The notes under the pieces: model-generated
The model's input: the letters and a program-made list of their open reading frames with translations, nothing else
Databases searched by the model: none
Told to the model about the DNA's origin: nothing
Assembly: GCA_902781305.1 (NCBI GenBank)
Contig: CACZIV010000001.1
Span: forward strand, 44,247 to 108,246
Source: Pseudoselenomonas ruminantium
GTDB taxonomy: Bacteria; Bacillota; Negativicutes; Selenomonadales; Selenomonadaceae
Direction of reading: 5' to 3'
Length of the DNA stretch: 64,000 nucleotides
Part shown: piece by piece, positions 7,568 to 16,588 of the stretch
How the letters are laid out: each line of letters opens with the position of its first letter
How positions within the stretch are numbered: the first letter of the stretch is position 1
Position numbers and translations under genes: made by a program

Positions 7568-9099
7568 TGGCGGATTGGTCATTGAAAGTCGTAAAACCGG
7601 AGAACTTCCGCGGCACGGCTAATATCCTGTCCAACGGCGGCAAAAATCCGTTGACCGCTATGTTTGGCCGGGATGAAACGGAAAATCCGGATGTAAAAGG
7701 CTATGCGATTTACGCTGTTTTTGAAAATTTGAGCGAGCATAAAATGGAGGCCGTTAAGGCTGTCTTCGGCGAAGGGGAGTCTCTGTGCTATGAATCCCTG
7801 ACCAGTGTGATTCCTGCTGCCGTTTGGTATGAGCGCGAGATTCAGGATATGTTTGGCATTGTGCCGCAGAATCATCCCGACCCGCGCCCGCTTGTCCTGC
7901 ATGACACCTTCCCGGAGGGCTTTTATCCCCTGCGTAAGACTGTGGATAGAGATGCTGATGTGCATGGCACCCGCCGCATGGATATGAGCGTGGCGAAGGG
8001 CGAGGGCGTTTATGAAGTGCCGGTTGGCCCAATTCATGCGGGCATTATCGAGCCGGGTCATTTTCGCTTCAGTCAGGCTGGTGAATCCATGCTGCAGCTG
8101 GACGCCCGTCTGTTCTATACCCATCGTGGTCTGGAAAAAATCATGGAAGGCAAGACGCCCGAAGAGGTACTGCCCATTGTCGAGCGCATCTGCGGTGCCT
8201 GCTCTATTGCCAACACCTGGAGCTTCTGTCAGGCGGTGGAAAAAATCGCTGGCGTAAAAATTCCGCGGCGGGCGGAAATCATTCGCACGCTGCTGATGGA
8301 AATTGAGCGCATCACCAACCATGTGGGTGATTTGGGCAATATTCCCGCCGGCGTGGGCTTTAATCCGGCCATCAGCCTTGGCGGCCGTACGAAGGAAATG
8401 CTTATGCGCCTGCAGGAACGCATTGCGGGCAACCGCTTCCTGCGCGGTGTAATCGTTCCCGGCGGCGTGCGTCAGGATATTGACAGCGCCTTGCTCAACG
8501 ATATCGCCGATATTATGGATAAAACCAAAGCCAATGTCAGCGATTTAAGCGAAATGTTTGCCCAGCAGGCCAACTTCCAGAACCGCGTGCGCACCACGGG
8601 CGTTGTGCGCAAAAATACCGCTGTGGATTTGGCGATGGTCGGTGTCGGCGCAAGAGCCTCGGGCTTTGCCCATGACAGCCGCAAGGATTTTGCTTATGGC
8701 CTTTATCCGGAACTCGACTTTAAGCTCGTGACGGAAAAGACCGGCGATGTGGCCGCAAGACTGGCTCTGCGCATTGCGGAATTAAAAGAATCCTTTGCTC
8801 TTGTGCAGCAGCTTTGCAATCTGCTGAAGGCGGACAAGTCAAATGAATCGTCAAATCTGACCGTTCAAATTGACTGGTCAACTGTAAGTGGTGAGGATTG
8901 GGGCCTTAGCGAATCGGCACGGGGCAGCAACTTCCAGTTTGTGGCCCTGCAGGATGGCAAAATTGACCGCATCTTCGTCCGCAGTGCCTCCTATCCGAAC
9001 TGGCCGGCTGTGACCATTGCCGTGCAGGGGGATATCATTCCGGACTTCCCGCTGATTAATAAGAGTTTTGAACTGTGTTATGCGTGCATTGACCGCTAA
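7567..9099 (+). CDS. hyfG: Group 4 [NiFe] hydrogenase large subunit (NuoC-NuoD fusion)
   Basis: The 510-residue catalytic subunit has a NuoC-like domain (about 1-150) followed by a NuoD-like domain. The [NiFe]-binding cysteines are present as Cys209-x2-Cys212 (RICGAC) and Cys504-x2-Cys507 (ELCYACIDR), so all four ligands are kept. The second motif lacks the Asp-Pro of the usual DPCxxC. The protein ends three residues after the last Cys, with no C-terminal extension for a maturation protease, as in some group 4 enzymes. The NuoD part also has PVGPIHAGIIEPGHFRF. It reduces protons with electrons from ferredoxin via HyfI. A Ser/Asn-rich loop (about 420-440) carries unusual TCA codons. Confidence 0.92.
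   Translation: MADWSLKVVKPENFRGTANILSNGGKNPLTAMFGRDETENPDVKGYAIYAVFENLSEHKMEAVKAVFGEGESLCYESLTSVIPAAVWYEREIQDMFGIVPQNHPDPRPLVLHDTFPEGFYPLRKTVDRDADVHGTRRMDMSVAKGEGVYEVPVGPIHAGIIEPGHFRFSQAGESMLQLDARLFYTHRGLEKIMEGKTPEEVLPIVERICGACSIANTWSFCQAVEKIAGVKIPRRAEIIRTLLMEIERITNHVGDLGNIPAGVGFNPAISLGGRTKEMLMRLQERIAGNRFLRGVIVPGGVRQDIDSALLNDIADIMDKTKANVSDLSEMFAQQANFQNRVRTTGVVRKNTAVDLAMVGVGARASGFAHDSRKDFAYGLYPELDFKLVTEKTGDVAARLALRIAELKESFALVQQLCNLLKADKSNESSNLTVQIDWSTVSGEDWGLSESARGSNFQFVALQDGKIDRIFVRSASYPNWPAVTIAVQGDIIPDFPLINKSFELCYACIDR
8841..8867. repeat. GTCA-rich motif inside hyfG
   Basis: This 27-base segment aligns with 24909-24936 (22 of 28 columns) and resembles 14921-14947. It falls in a variable surface loop of HyfG, in the same reading frame (Asn-Glu-Ser-Ser) as the other two copies. 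More TGAC/GTCA half-sites flank it, including TTGACTGGTCAA at 8870-8881. It is short, so chance similarity is possible. Confidence 0.35.
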
Positions 9100-9114
9100 T
9101 TTTGAGGAGAGTTT

Positions 9115-9840
9115 ATGTTTAAGGTAATAGAACGCTTATTAGGCGATAAAATCGCCACCGAAAATATTTCCCTCACCGGCAGTGCCCGCTTTCGGGGAAA
9201 AATCACGGGCGATTGCCCGGAAAATCTGCGCACGGCTTGTGCCAAGGCCTGCCCGGTAGGAGCCTTTAAGGTCACCAGTGATGGTCAGGGCTATGCCATC
9301 GACTATAAAAAATGCCTGTTTTGCGGCAAATGCGTCGAAAAGGCTATGGGCAGCCTGCAGCACAGCCGGGATGAAGCTCTGCCGGTGATTACCGAAGATG
9401 CTACCGAGATTACGGCAGAGGTCATTAAGCAGAAATTAGGTCGCAGTCTGCATGTCCGTCATTTGGACGCCGGTTCCTGCAATGCCTGCGACTTCGAGAT
9501 GGGTGCGATGTCCAATCCTATTTATGATTTGCACCGCTATGGCGTGCATGTGGATGCATCTCCCCGTCATGCTGACCTCCTGATGGTCACGGGTGTGGTG
9601 ACGAGAAATTTGGAGCAGGCACTCAAAATGTCTTACGATGCCATGCCGGAGCCGAGACTTGTCATGGCCTGTGGTGCCTGTGCAGCCGGCGGCGAAACCT
9701 ACGGCGCCAGCTACGCCATTGTAGGTGCTGCCGATAAAGTGGTGCCGGTGGATATCTACATCCCCGGTTGCCCGCCAAGACCCAGCGCGATGATTGCCGG
9801 ATTACTGGCAGCAGCAGATATGCTGGCAGAGCGAATGTAA
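9115..9840 (+). CDS. hyfI: Hydrogenase small subunit fused to a ferredoxin domain (HyfH-like plus HyfI)
   Basis: The protein has 241 residues. The N-terminal ferredoxin-like part has Cys67-x2-Cys70-x2-Cys73 plus Cys46-Pro, enough for one [4Fe-4S] cluster; a second cluster is incomplete (Cys34 and Cys42 only, and Ala-Met where the last Cys-Pro would be). The C-terminal NuoB-like part has Cys122-x2-Cys125, Cys186/Cys189 and Cys219-Pro-Pro, ligands of the proximal cluster. The protein passes electrons from reduced ferredoxin to HyfG. In E. coli these functions sit on separate HyfH and HyfI. It is last in the operon, followed by a terminator. Confidence 0.88.
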   Translation: MFKVIERLLGDKIATENISLTGSARFRGKITGDCPENLRTACAKACPVGAFKVTSDGQGYAIDYKKCLFCGKCVEKAMGSLQHSRDEALPVITEDATEITAEVIKQKLGRSLHVRHLDAGSCNACDFEMGAMSNPIYDLHRYGVHVDASPRHADLLMVTGVVTRNLEQALKMSYDAMPEPRLVMACGACAAGGETYGASYAIVGAADKVVPVDIYIPGCPPRPSAMIAGLLAAADMLAERM

Positions 9841-9861
9841 AACAAAATAATTTAGGCAATA

Positions 9862-9911
9862 AAAAAAGCCTGCGTATCAATGCGAATAGCATTGATACAC
9901 AGGCTTTTTTG
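9862..9911. terminator. Bidirectional terminator between hyfI and the phosphoribosyltransferase
   Basis: The stem begins AAAAAAGCCTG and closes with CAGGCTTTTTT; inner arms GTATCAATGC and GCATTGATAC surround a 4-6 base loop. The A-run on one side and T-run on the other let it serve both convergent genes. Confidence 0.9.
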
Positions 9912-9916
9912 TAACA

Positions 9917-10468
9917 TTATTCTGCGTCAAACAGCGGCAGTGCCTCGAGGAAGATGATATCCTTGCGCTTGGCAGCATCGCCTTCAGCGAGTACGCAGGC
10001 TTCGCCGATTACCTTGCCACCGGCTTTTTCCGTGAGTTCAGTCAGGGCTTTCATGGAGCCGCCGGTGCTGATTACGTCGTCCAAAAGCAGGACGTTTTTG
10101 CCTTTGAGGCGGTCAACATCTACGCCATCCAGGCAAAGCTTCTGTACGCCCTTGGTGGTGATGGAAACATCTTCCACCCAAACAGCGTTTTCCATGTATG
10201 CCTTGACGGATTTACGGGCCACCACATAGCGTTCCATGCCCAATTCACGAGCGAGGTCAGCAGCCAAAGGAATACCCTTGGTTTCAGCCGTGAGGATTAC
10301 ATCCGTGTCTGCGGGAATCTTTTTTGCCAGGTCCTTGGCGCAGGCCAGTGTGAGGTCGGGGTCACCGAGCATGATGAAGCCGGCGATTGCCAGTTTGTCC
10401 GTGACGTTCAAAATCGGCAGGGAACGTTTGCAGCCAGCTACGGTCAGTTCATAAAATCTATTAGCCAT
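9917..10468 (-). CDS. Phosphoribosyltransferase family protein (adenine/xanthine phosphoribosyltransferase-like)
   Basis: A 183-residue type I phosphoribosyltransferase. The PRPP-binding signature VLLLDDVISTGGSM (about 126-139) is intact, with the acidic pair DD and the T-G-G loop; the flexible-loop region around RKSVKAYMEN (about 86-95) is also present. It would transfer phosphoribosyl from PRPP to a purine base in salvage. The base specificity cannot be read with confidence; the nearest resemblance is Apt/Xpt-like proteins of Clostridia and Negativicutes. GAGGAG lies before ATG at 10468. It stands alone, divergent from surE. Confidence 0.75.
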   Translation of the reverse strand: MANRFYELTVAGCKRSLPILNVTDKLAIAGFIMLGDPDLTLACAKDLAKKIPADTDVILTAETKGIPLAADLARELGMERYVVARKSVKAYMENAVWVEDVSITTKGVQKLCLDGVDVDRLKGKNVLLLDDVISTGGSMKALTELTEKAGGKVIGEACVLAEGDAAKRKDIIFLEALPLFDAE

Positions 10469-10549
10469 AATTCATAATTCTCCTCGTCTGAGAAATTTCG
10501 CATGTTGCAGAACTATTATACGCTCTTTGAGAGAGAAGTGCAAATATTA

Positions 10550-10578
10550 TTGTAAGAAAATCGAAAAATTGGTAGAAT
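10550..10578 (+). promoter_or_regulatory. Candidate surE promoter
   Basis: TTGTAA (10550-10555), a 17-base spacer and TAGAAT (10573-10578) lie about 43 bases before the surE start in the divergent intergenic region. Confidence 0.5.
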
Positions 10579-10620
10579 AGGGATAAAATGTTTATTCGTA
10601 GCAGTTAAGGAGGCTTTTTC

Positions 10621-11376
10621 TTGCGAATTTTATTATCCAATGATGATGGCATTAAGGCGGCGGGGATTGAGGCGCTGGTGCGGGCTTTGCATAAGGAGCA
10701 CGAAGTGATTGTTTCGGCTCCGATGAAACAGCAGAGCGGCATGAGCAATGCTCTGACCATTGGTTCGCCCATTGAGGTAGCCCGGGATAAGGTACTGGAA
10801 GAAAAGTACGGTATTGAGGCCTGGGCGGTAGGGGGCACGCCTGCTGATAGTGCCAAGTTATATATTGAAGCGTTTATGACGAAAGACAGACCGGTGGATT
10901 TGGTGGTTTCCGGCATTAACCACGGAGCAAACCTGGCTACGGACATTATTTACTCCGGTACGGTGGGGGCGGCGATGGAAGGCTATTTCCATGATATTCC
11001 ATCTTTTGCGCTGTCCTTGGATGCAGCCAGTAAATTGACTTATGATGAGGCTGCAGAGATATTTGCCCGTGACTTGTCTAAACTGATGCCTGAAGACGGC
11101 CAGGTGTTCCTGTATAATGTCAATTTCCCGCTGTTTCTCAAGGATGGCCTGCCCCAGTATGTGTATGGCCGTCAGGGAAAGCGTGATTATCTCAATGCAT
11201 TTACCAAAGAAGAACGGGATGGTAAGGTTTACTTTACGATGGCCGGAGAGGTTTACGACTCGGACAAGGGCAGTGCTACGGACATTTATGCCACGGAGCA
11301 GGGCTATATTTCCATTACACCGTTGGTGGCGGATATGACAGACTACGTGGAACTTGACCAACGGCTGGAAAAATAG
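10621..11376 (+). CDS. surE: 5'/3'-nucleotidase SurE
   Basis: The 251-residue protein starts at TTG 10621, supported by AAGGAGG seven bases upstream and because the conserved N-terminus MRILLSNDDGIKAAGI begins exactly there. SurE uses the N-D-D triad (residues 7-9) and a conserved Ser/Asn (SGIN at about 98-101) to bind a divalent metal and remove phosphate from 5'- or 3'-nucleoside monophosphates in the cytoplasm. GTVGAAMEG near 116-124 is also family-conserved. It precedes ahcY, which has its own candidate promoter. Confidence 0.93.
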   Translation: MRILLSNDDGIKAAGIEALVRALHKEHEVIVSAPMKQQSGMSNALTIGSPIEVARDKVLEEKYGIEAWAVGGTPADSAKLYIEAFMTKDRPVDLVVSGINHGANLATDIIYSGTVGAAMEGYFHDIPSFALSLDAASKLTYDEAAEIFARDLSKLMPEDGQVFLYNVNFPLFLKDGLPQYVYGRQGKRDYLNAFTKEERDGKVYFTMAGEVYDSDKGSATDIYATEQGYISITPLVADMTDYVELDQRLEK

Positions 11377-11378
11377 GA

Positions 11379-11407
11379 TGACGAACAGAGGTTTTTCGTG
11401 GTACAAT
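11379..11407 (+). promoter_or_regulatory. Candidate promoter of ahcY-mtaD-ftsK
   Basis: ATGACG (11379-11384), 17 bases, then TACAAT (11402-11407), 52 bases before the ahcY start. The leader is too short and featureless for a SAH or SAM riboswitch that I could recognise. Confidence 0.4.
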
Positions 11408-11458
11408 AAAAGTTAAGTTTTTCATCATGTATTTGGCGTTATTTGGGAGGTTGTTGAA

Positions 11459-12700
11459 ATGGAATCCATGATTAGAGATATCAAGCTTGCCCCCAGTGGT
11501 CATGATAAAATTGAATGGGTAAAGAATTTTATGCCGGTTATGCGTGCTGTGGATGAGGAGTTTTCCAAGACAAAGCCCTTTGCTGGCAAAAAGATGGTCA
11601 TCACGCTGCACTTGGAGGCCAAGACGGCTTATATGGCTGAGGTCTTTATGCATGCCGGTGCTGAGGTGGCCATTACAGGCAGCAATCCCCTGTCTACGCA
11701 GGATGATGTGGCGGCGGCTCTTGTTGAGGATGGCGTAAATGTCTTTGCCTGGCATGACTGCACGGAAGAAGAATATTTCCGGTTCATTGATGAAGCGTTG
11801 AAGATTGAGCCGGATTTCATCATTGATGATGGCGGCGACCTGGTGCATGCGCTGCACACGACGCATCGTGATTTGCTGCCCAAAATCGTTGGCGGTTCCG
11901 AGGAAACGACAACGGGGGTACATCGCCTGCGCGGTCTGGCACAGGAAGGCAAGTTGGAATTTCCGATGATTGCGGCCAATGATGCCTATATGAAGTTCCT
12001 GTTTGACAATCGCTATGGTACGGGCCAGTCCACCTGGGACGGCATTATGCGCACGACAAACCTCGTGATTGCGGGCAAGACCGTGGTTATTGCTGGTTAT
12101 GGCTGGTGCGGCAAGGGCGGTGCTATGCGGGCACGCGGTCTGGGGGCAAATGTCGTGATTACGGAAGTTGACCCGATTAAGGCCATTGAAGCTGTTTTTG
12201 ATGGCTTCCGTGTGATGCCGATGGATGAAGCGGCCAAAATCGGTGATATCTTCCTGACATTGACTGGTGATAAGGATGTTATCGTGAAGCGCCATTTTGA
12301 ATCCATGAAGGATGGCGCTATGCTCGCCAATTCCGGTCATTTTGATTGCGAAATCAATATCCCGGAACTTGAGAGCCTGTCCAAGTCCCGTCGCAAGGTG
12401 CGCAATAATATCGAAGAATTCCTGCAGGAAGATGGCCGCAAGATTTACCTGTTGGCTGAAGGCCGTTTGGTGAACCTGGCTGCCGGTGACGGACATCCCG
12501 CAGAGATTATGGATTTGTCCTTTGGTGTGCAGTTCTTCTCCATGATGCATCTCTTAGAGCATGGGAAGGAACTGAAAAAGGAAGTACACCTGATGCCGAA
12601 TGAAGTGAATGTAAAACTTGCTGAGCTGAAGTTGAAATCTTTGGGCATGGCAATTGATAAGCTTACTGCTGAACAGCGAGCTTATTTAAATATGGAATGA
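11459..12700 (+). CDS. ahcY: Adenosylhomocysteinase
   Basis: A 413-residue NAD-dependent SAH hydrolase that splits S-adenosylhomocysteine into adenosine and homocysteine. The N-terminal domain has LHLEAKTAYMAE and the substrate loop CTEEEYFRFIDEAL. The Rossmann domain carries VVIAGYGWCGKGGAMRARGLGA (from about 202), where GxGxxGxG binds NAD. ANSGHFDCEIN (about 291-301) and the C-terminal DLSFGVQF are family-typical. The shorter length than the 430-470 of many AhcY fits the archaeal/Thermotoga-like subgroup. TTGGGAGG precedes ATG 11459. It pairs with mtaD just downstream for purine-thioether salvage. Confidence 0.93.
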   Translation: MESMIRDIKLAPSGHDKIEWVKNFMPVMRAVDEEFSKTKPFAGKKMVITLHLEAKTAYMAEVFMHAGAEVAITGSNPLSTQDDVAAALVEDGVNVFAWHDCTEEEYFRFIDEALKIEPDFIIDDGGDLVHALHTTHRDLLPKIVGGSEETTTGVHRLRGLAQEGKLEFPMIAANDAYMKFLFDNRYGTGQSTWDGIMRTTNLVIAGKTVVIAGYGWCGKGGAMRARGLGANVVITEVDPIKAIEAVFDGFRVMPMDEAAKIGDIFLTLTGDKDVIVKRHFESMKDGAMLANSGHFDCEINIPELESLSKSRRKVRNNIEEFLQEDGRKIYLLAEGRLVNLAAGDGHPAEIMDLSFGVQFFSMMHLLEHGKELKKEVHLMPNEVNVKLAELKLKSLGMAIDKLTAEQRAYLNME

Positions 12701-12719
12701 TTTTAGGAGGATTTTTGTT

Positions 12720-14000
12720 TTGAAGCTGTTAATTAAAGATGTGTATGTAGTGCTGCCGGATGGAACGACACCGTTGACGAATATTATGGTGACGGGAAAT
12801 CAGATTACGGGCATAGGTGATGTGCCGGAGGATTTTCGCCCTGCAAAGATAATTGATGGGAAAAATCATCTGGCCACGCCGGGCTTTGTCAACGCGCATA
12901 CACATACTGCAATGACGCTTACCCGCAGCTATGCAGATGACATGGCGCTGATGGAATGGCTTAATGACAAGGTTTGGCCGATTGAGGCAAAACTGAATGA
13001 AGAAGATATCTATTGGGGCGCTATGCTCGCTATGGTGGAGATGGTGCGTTCTGGTACCACCACCTTTGCGGATATGTATGGCCCTTATATGCATCGCGTA
13101 GCTGAGGCAACGATTGATGCCGGCATTCGCGGCGTACTTTCCCGGGGAATCATTGGTGTTGCTCTTGATGGCGAAAAGAAACTGGAAGAAAATGTCGAGT
13201 TGTATAAGGACTACAATGGGGCAAACAACGGCTTGCTTACCGTCATGTTTGGCCCGCATGCACCTTACACCTGCCCGCCGGAGTTCTTGAAGAAGGTGGC
13301 TGCTCAGGCCCAGAAATTGGGCGCCGGCATTCATATTCATATGCACGAAACCAAAACGGAAGTTGAGGATTCTCTGAAGCAGTATGGCAAGCGTCCGTTT
13401 GCCTGGGTGGCGGAGACGGGACTCTTTGATGGTGGCAAGACGCTGGCAGCGCATTGTGTTCATCTGGATGACCAGGATATTGCCATCATGAAGAAGTATA
13501 AAATCAGCGCTGCACATAATCCTGGCAGCAACATGAAACTGGCAAGCGGCGTGGCGCCGGTTCCCCGTCTGCTGAAGGAAGGCATAGTAACGGCTTTGGG
13601 GACGGATGGTGCATCCTCCAACAACAACATGGATATGCTGGAAGAAGTAAATCTGGCTGCTATGCTGCATAAGGTGAATGAATATGACCCGCTGGCAATA
13701 CCTGCTTTTGAGGCCCTGAAGATGGGGACGGAATATGGTGCCAAGGCCGTGGGCATAGATAAGCTTGGTCGCTTAGAGGCAGGCTGCAAGGCCGATATCA
13801 CCTTATGGAATATGAACAGCCCTGCATGGTTCCCGCGGAATAATTTGGTATCCCTGCTGGTATATGCTGCAAATGCAGGTTCTGTGGATACGGTAATTTG
13901 TGGTGGTAAGGTTATTATGGAAAATAATGAACTGAAAACCATGGATGAAGAACGCATTTGTTACGAAGCACAGCGTTGTGCAGAGCGTCTTACCAAGTAA
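12720..14000 (+). CDS. mtaD: 5-methylthioadenosine/S-adenosylhomocysteine deaminase
   Basis: A 426-residue amidohydrolase that deaminates MTA and SAH to the inosyl forms. Metal ligands are visible: NAHTHTAMTLTRS (H-x-H near residues 61-63), HMHETKTEVED (about 205-215), the later His in HCVH, and Asp in LGTDGASSNNNMDM (about 294). HNPGSNMKLASGVAP marks the ATZ/TRZ-like subfamily. The TTG start at 12720 has AGGAGG nine bases upstream and matches the usual N-terminal beta-strand. It lies 19 bases after ahcY, giving two alternative routes for SAH removal in one transcript. Confidence 0.9.
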   Translation: MKLLIKDVYVVLPDGTTPLTNIMVTGNQITGIGDVPEDFRPAKIIDGKNHLATPGFVNAHTHTAMTLTRSYADDMALMEWLNDKVWPIEAKLNEEDIYWGAMLAMVEMVRSGTTTFADMYGPYMHRVAEATIDAGIRGVLSRGIIGVALDGEKKLEENVELYKDYNGANNGLLTVMFGPHAPYTCPPEFLKKVAAQAQKLGAGIHIHMHETKTEVEDSLKQYGKRPFAWVAETGLFDGGKTLAAHCVHLDDQDIAIMKKYKISAAHNPGSNMKLASGVAPVPRLLKEGIVTALGTDGASSNNNMDMLEEVNLAAMLHKVNEYDPLAIPAFEALKMGTEYGAKAVGIDKLGRLEAGCKADITLWNMNSPAWFPRNNLVSLLVYAANAGSVDTVICGGKVIMENNELKTMDEERICYEAQRCAERLTK

Positions 14001-14018
14001 TGTGGTTGAGGTGATACT

Positions 14019-16574
14019 TTGAAAAGCAAGACAACGGAGCGTAAAGCTGCTCCGCGGCGTCGGAAAAGTGCTGCCGGCAAGCGTAAAACGGCTGTGCATC
14101 AAACGGCTAATCCTGAACGCAAGTACGAGCTCTTTGGTCTTTTGCTGGTAGCTGTGAGCCTGATTTCCTTATGTGGAATTGGTGGGCTGAATGTGGGTTT
14201 TGTTGGCGTTTACTTTGCCAAATGCCTGCATTACCTCTTTGGTGTAGGGGCTGTGGTCATTCCGTTGATTATTGGGCTGATTGGCTATCAATACATTGTG
14301 AAACATCATGGCCTAGTGTATTCACCAAGGTTTTTTGGCCTGGGAATGCTGTTTTTGTCCTTGCTTAGCATATGGCATCATTTTGTGATTTCGCCAGGTG
14401 CGGAAATCCTTCCTGAAAGCCTGCCGCGTGGCGGCGGGCTGTTGTCAGGGGGATTTTTGCTGTTGCTGAGAAAGCTTTTTGGCGTTGATGGAGCGTTTAT
14501 TTTGCTCGTGGCCGGCGTTATTGGAGCAGTGCTTTTATCCACTACATGGTCACTAGCCAATGGCGTGCGGCGCACGCAGCGTACCGCGGCAAAAAGTGCA
14601 GCAGTTACGGGCAAGGCTGTAGCTGTTGCCTATGAAAAGGTAGCCGATGTAAGCGAACGCGTAGAGGAAAAAGTCGTAGAAAAAGTTAAGGCTTCCTTTT
14701 ATAATCAGGAGGCGGATGACCATTTCGCCGAACTGCCGCTGACCGAGGCGGCAGAAGAACTTACTGCAGAGCCGGTAGCAGAAAAAGTAACGGCAGCAGA
14801 ACCGGAAGCTCCGGCAGAGGAATTGCCGAAATTCACGATTGAGTATGGTCGGCAGGAAGAAGAGACTGTGGAGCCTGTTGGTACTGAGGAAAGTGGATTT
14901 ACGTCAACGGTTGACCGGTCAAATGACGTGTCAGAAGTGACCGGTCAGCCTGCAATTAATGTAGCCCAGCCCAAACCAGTAGCACCGTCAGCCAAGCCGA
15001 TGAAAGATGCGGCCAAGCGCACGGCCATGCCCAGTTATGGGGAGATTGCGCCGATAAGACCTGCGGCGGCGATTTTGGACGGTTCAGAACAGACAGTCGA
15101 AGCGGCACCGCCGCCGGTTAAGCCTTATGAACTGCCCAAGGTTACGGAAATTCTCAGCAAGCATGTCAAAACGCAAAATTCGGCACTCGAAAAAGAGATT
15201 GCCGAAAATGCCATGACCCTGCAGCAGACCCTGGCTGATTTTAAGGTCAAGGCAACGATCTTGAATGCCTGTCATGGCCCGGCGGTTACCCGCTACGAGC
15301 TTGAGCCTGCGCCGGGGGTGAAGGTCAGCAAGATTACCAATCTGGCCGACGATATTGCACTGCGGCTGGCGGCTGCCTCTGTGCGTATCGAGCAGATTCC
15401 CGGTAAGAGCGCTATTGGTATCGAAGTGCCGAATAAGGAACTCGAAGGTGTACAGCTCCGTGAAGTTTTGGAAAATGCCAAGTTTGACAAGGCGAAATCC
15501 AAACTCACGGTGGGCCTGGGCATGGATATCGGCGGACAGGGCATCTTTGCCGACTTAGGCAAGATGCCGCACCTGTTGGTAGCCGGTGCCACGGGTTCCG
15601 GTAAGTCGGTGTGTATTAACACGCTGATAACGAGTATTCTCTTTAAGGCCAAGCCGGATGAAGTCAAATTCATCCTCGTGGACCCCAAGATGGTCGAGCT
15701 GTCCAATTATAACGGCATACCGCATCTGATGGTGCCGGTGGTTACCGATGCCAAGAAAGCGGCTTCGGTGCTCAACTGGTCGGTGCAGGAAATGGAGAAG
15801 CGTTACAGCAAGTTTGCGGAGAAAGGTGTCCGCAACATGCAGGGGTATAACGATAACTTCCCTGAGGATAAGATGCCCGCGATTGTCATCATCATTGACG
15901 AGCTCGCGGATTTGATGATGGTTGCGCCCCATGATGTAGAAGATGCCATCTGCCGTCTGGCACAGAAGGCGCGTGCGGCAGGTATTCATATGGTGCTGGC
16001 TACGCAGCGTCCTTCCGTTGACGTTATCACGGGTATCATCAAGGCCAATGTGCCTTCCCGTATTTCCTTTGCGGTGTCCAGTCAGATTGACTCGCGTACC
16101 ATCCTTGACCGCAGCGGTGCCGAAAAACTGTTGGGGCGCGGCGATATGCTGTTCTTCCCGATTGGTGAGTCCAAACCCCGCCGTGTGCAGGGGGCGTTCA
16201 TCAGTGATGAGGAAGTGGAAAAACTGTTGGACTTCATCCGCGCCCAAGGGCAGGAAATGGAACCCAACGAGGAAATCGAAGCCTTTACTCAGCGGGAAAT
16301 GGCCGAAGCGGTGGAGGAAGAAAGCGGCAGCAAGGGAGCGCGCAGCGCACCCAAGACGGATGCCTTGCTTGCCGATGCGGTCAATCTCGTCATGAGTACG
16401 GGGCAGGCCTCGGCATCGAGCATTCAGCGGCGTTTCCATATCGGCTTTACTAGGGCCGGACGGCTGATTGATACGATGGAAGAGTTGAATATCGTGGGGC
16501 CGAATGTCGGCAGTAAACCACGCGAAATATTGATGACCAGTGATCAAGCTTTGGAAGTGCTGGCCAATTTGTAA
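14019..16574 (+). CDS. ftsK: DNA translocase FtsK/SpoIIIE
   Basis: The 851-residue protein has a basic N-terminal tail, four or five membrane helices (about residues 25-185), and a Glu/Pro-rich linker (about 190-370). The motor contains Walker A GATGSGKS (about 524-531), Walker [13 protein letters not shown] (about 625-636) and [15 protein letters not shown]-terminal gamma winged helix (about 780-851, [20 protein letters not shown]) would read KOPS-like polar sequences. It pumps chromosome ends across the division septum and activates XerCD dimer resolution. The TTG start at 14019 follows GAGGTG. The linker carries a GTCA-rich repeat (14921-14947). Confidence 0.93.
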   Translation: MKSKTTERKAAPRRRKSAAGKRKTAVHQTANPERKYELFGLLLVAVSLISLCGIGGLNVGFVGVYFAKCLHYLFGVGAVVIPLIIGLIGYQYIVKHHGLVYSPRFFGLGMLFLSLLSIWHHFVISPGAEILPESLPRGGGLLSGGFLLLLRKLFGVDGAFILLVAGVIGAVLLSTTWSLANGVRRTQRTAAKSAAVTGKAVAVAYEKVADVSERVEEKVVEKVKASFYNQEADDHFAELPLTEAAEELTAEPVAEKVTAAEPEAPAEELPKFTIEYGRQEEETVEPVGTEESGFTSTVDRSNDVSEVTGQPAINVAQPKPVAPSAKPMKDAAKRTAMPSYGEIAPIRPAAAILDGSEQTVEAAPPPVKPYELPKVTEILSKHVKTQNSALEKEIAENAMTLQQTLADFKVKATILNACHGPAVTRYELEPAPGVKVSKITNLADDIALRLAAASVRIEQIPGKSAIGIEVPNKELEGVQLREVLENAKFDKAKSKLTVGLGMDIGGQGIFADLGKMPHLLVAGATGSGKSVCINTLITSILFKAKPDEVKFILVDPKMVELSNYNGIPHLMVPVVTDAKKAASVLNWSVQEMEKRYSKFAEKGVRNMQGYNDNFPEDKMPAIVIIIDELADLMMVAPHDVEDAICRLAQKARAAGIHMVLATQRPSVDVITGIIKANVPSRISFAVSSQIDSRTILDRSGAEKLLGRGDMLFFPIGESKPRRVQGAFISDEEVEKLLDFIRAQGQEMEPNEEIEAFTQREMAEAVEEESGSKGARSAPKTDALLADAVNLVMSTGQASASSIQRRFHIGFTRAGRLIDTMEELNIVGPNVGSKPREILMTSDQALEVLANL
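14921..14947. repeat. GTCA-rich motif inside ftsK linker
   Basis: This 27-base segment matches 24909-24936 in 24 of 28 aligned columns and is read in the same frame (Asn-Asp-x-Ser-Glu). The palindrome TTGACCGGTCAA (14911-14922) adjoins it and TGACCGGTCA closes it. It lies in the non-conserved linker of FtsK, where insertions are tolerated. Confidence 0.4.
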
Positions 16575-16588
16575 GAGGTGTAAGTTTT

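Noticed and set aside
11377-11458. Possible SAH or SAM riboswitch before ahcY
   Set aside because: The gap is only 82 bases and is mostly occupied by promoter and ribosome site; no paired elements of either class are visible.
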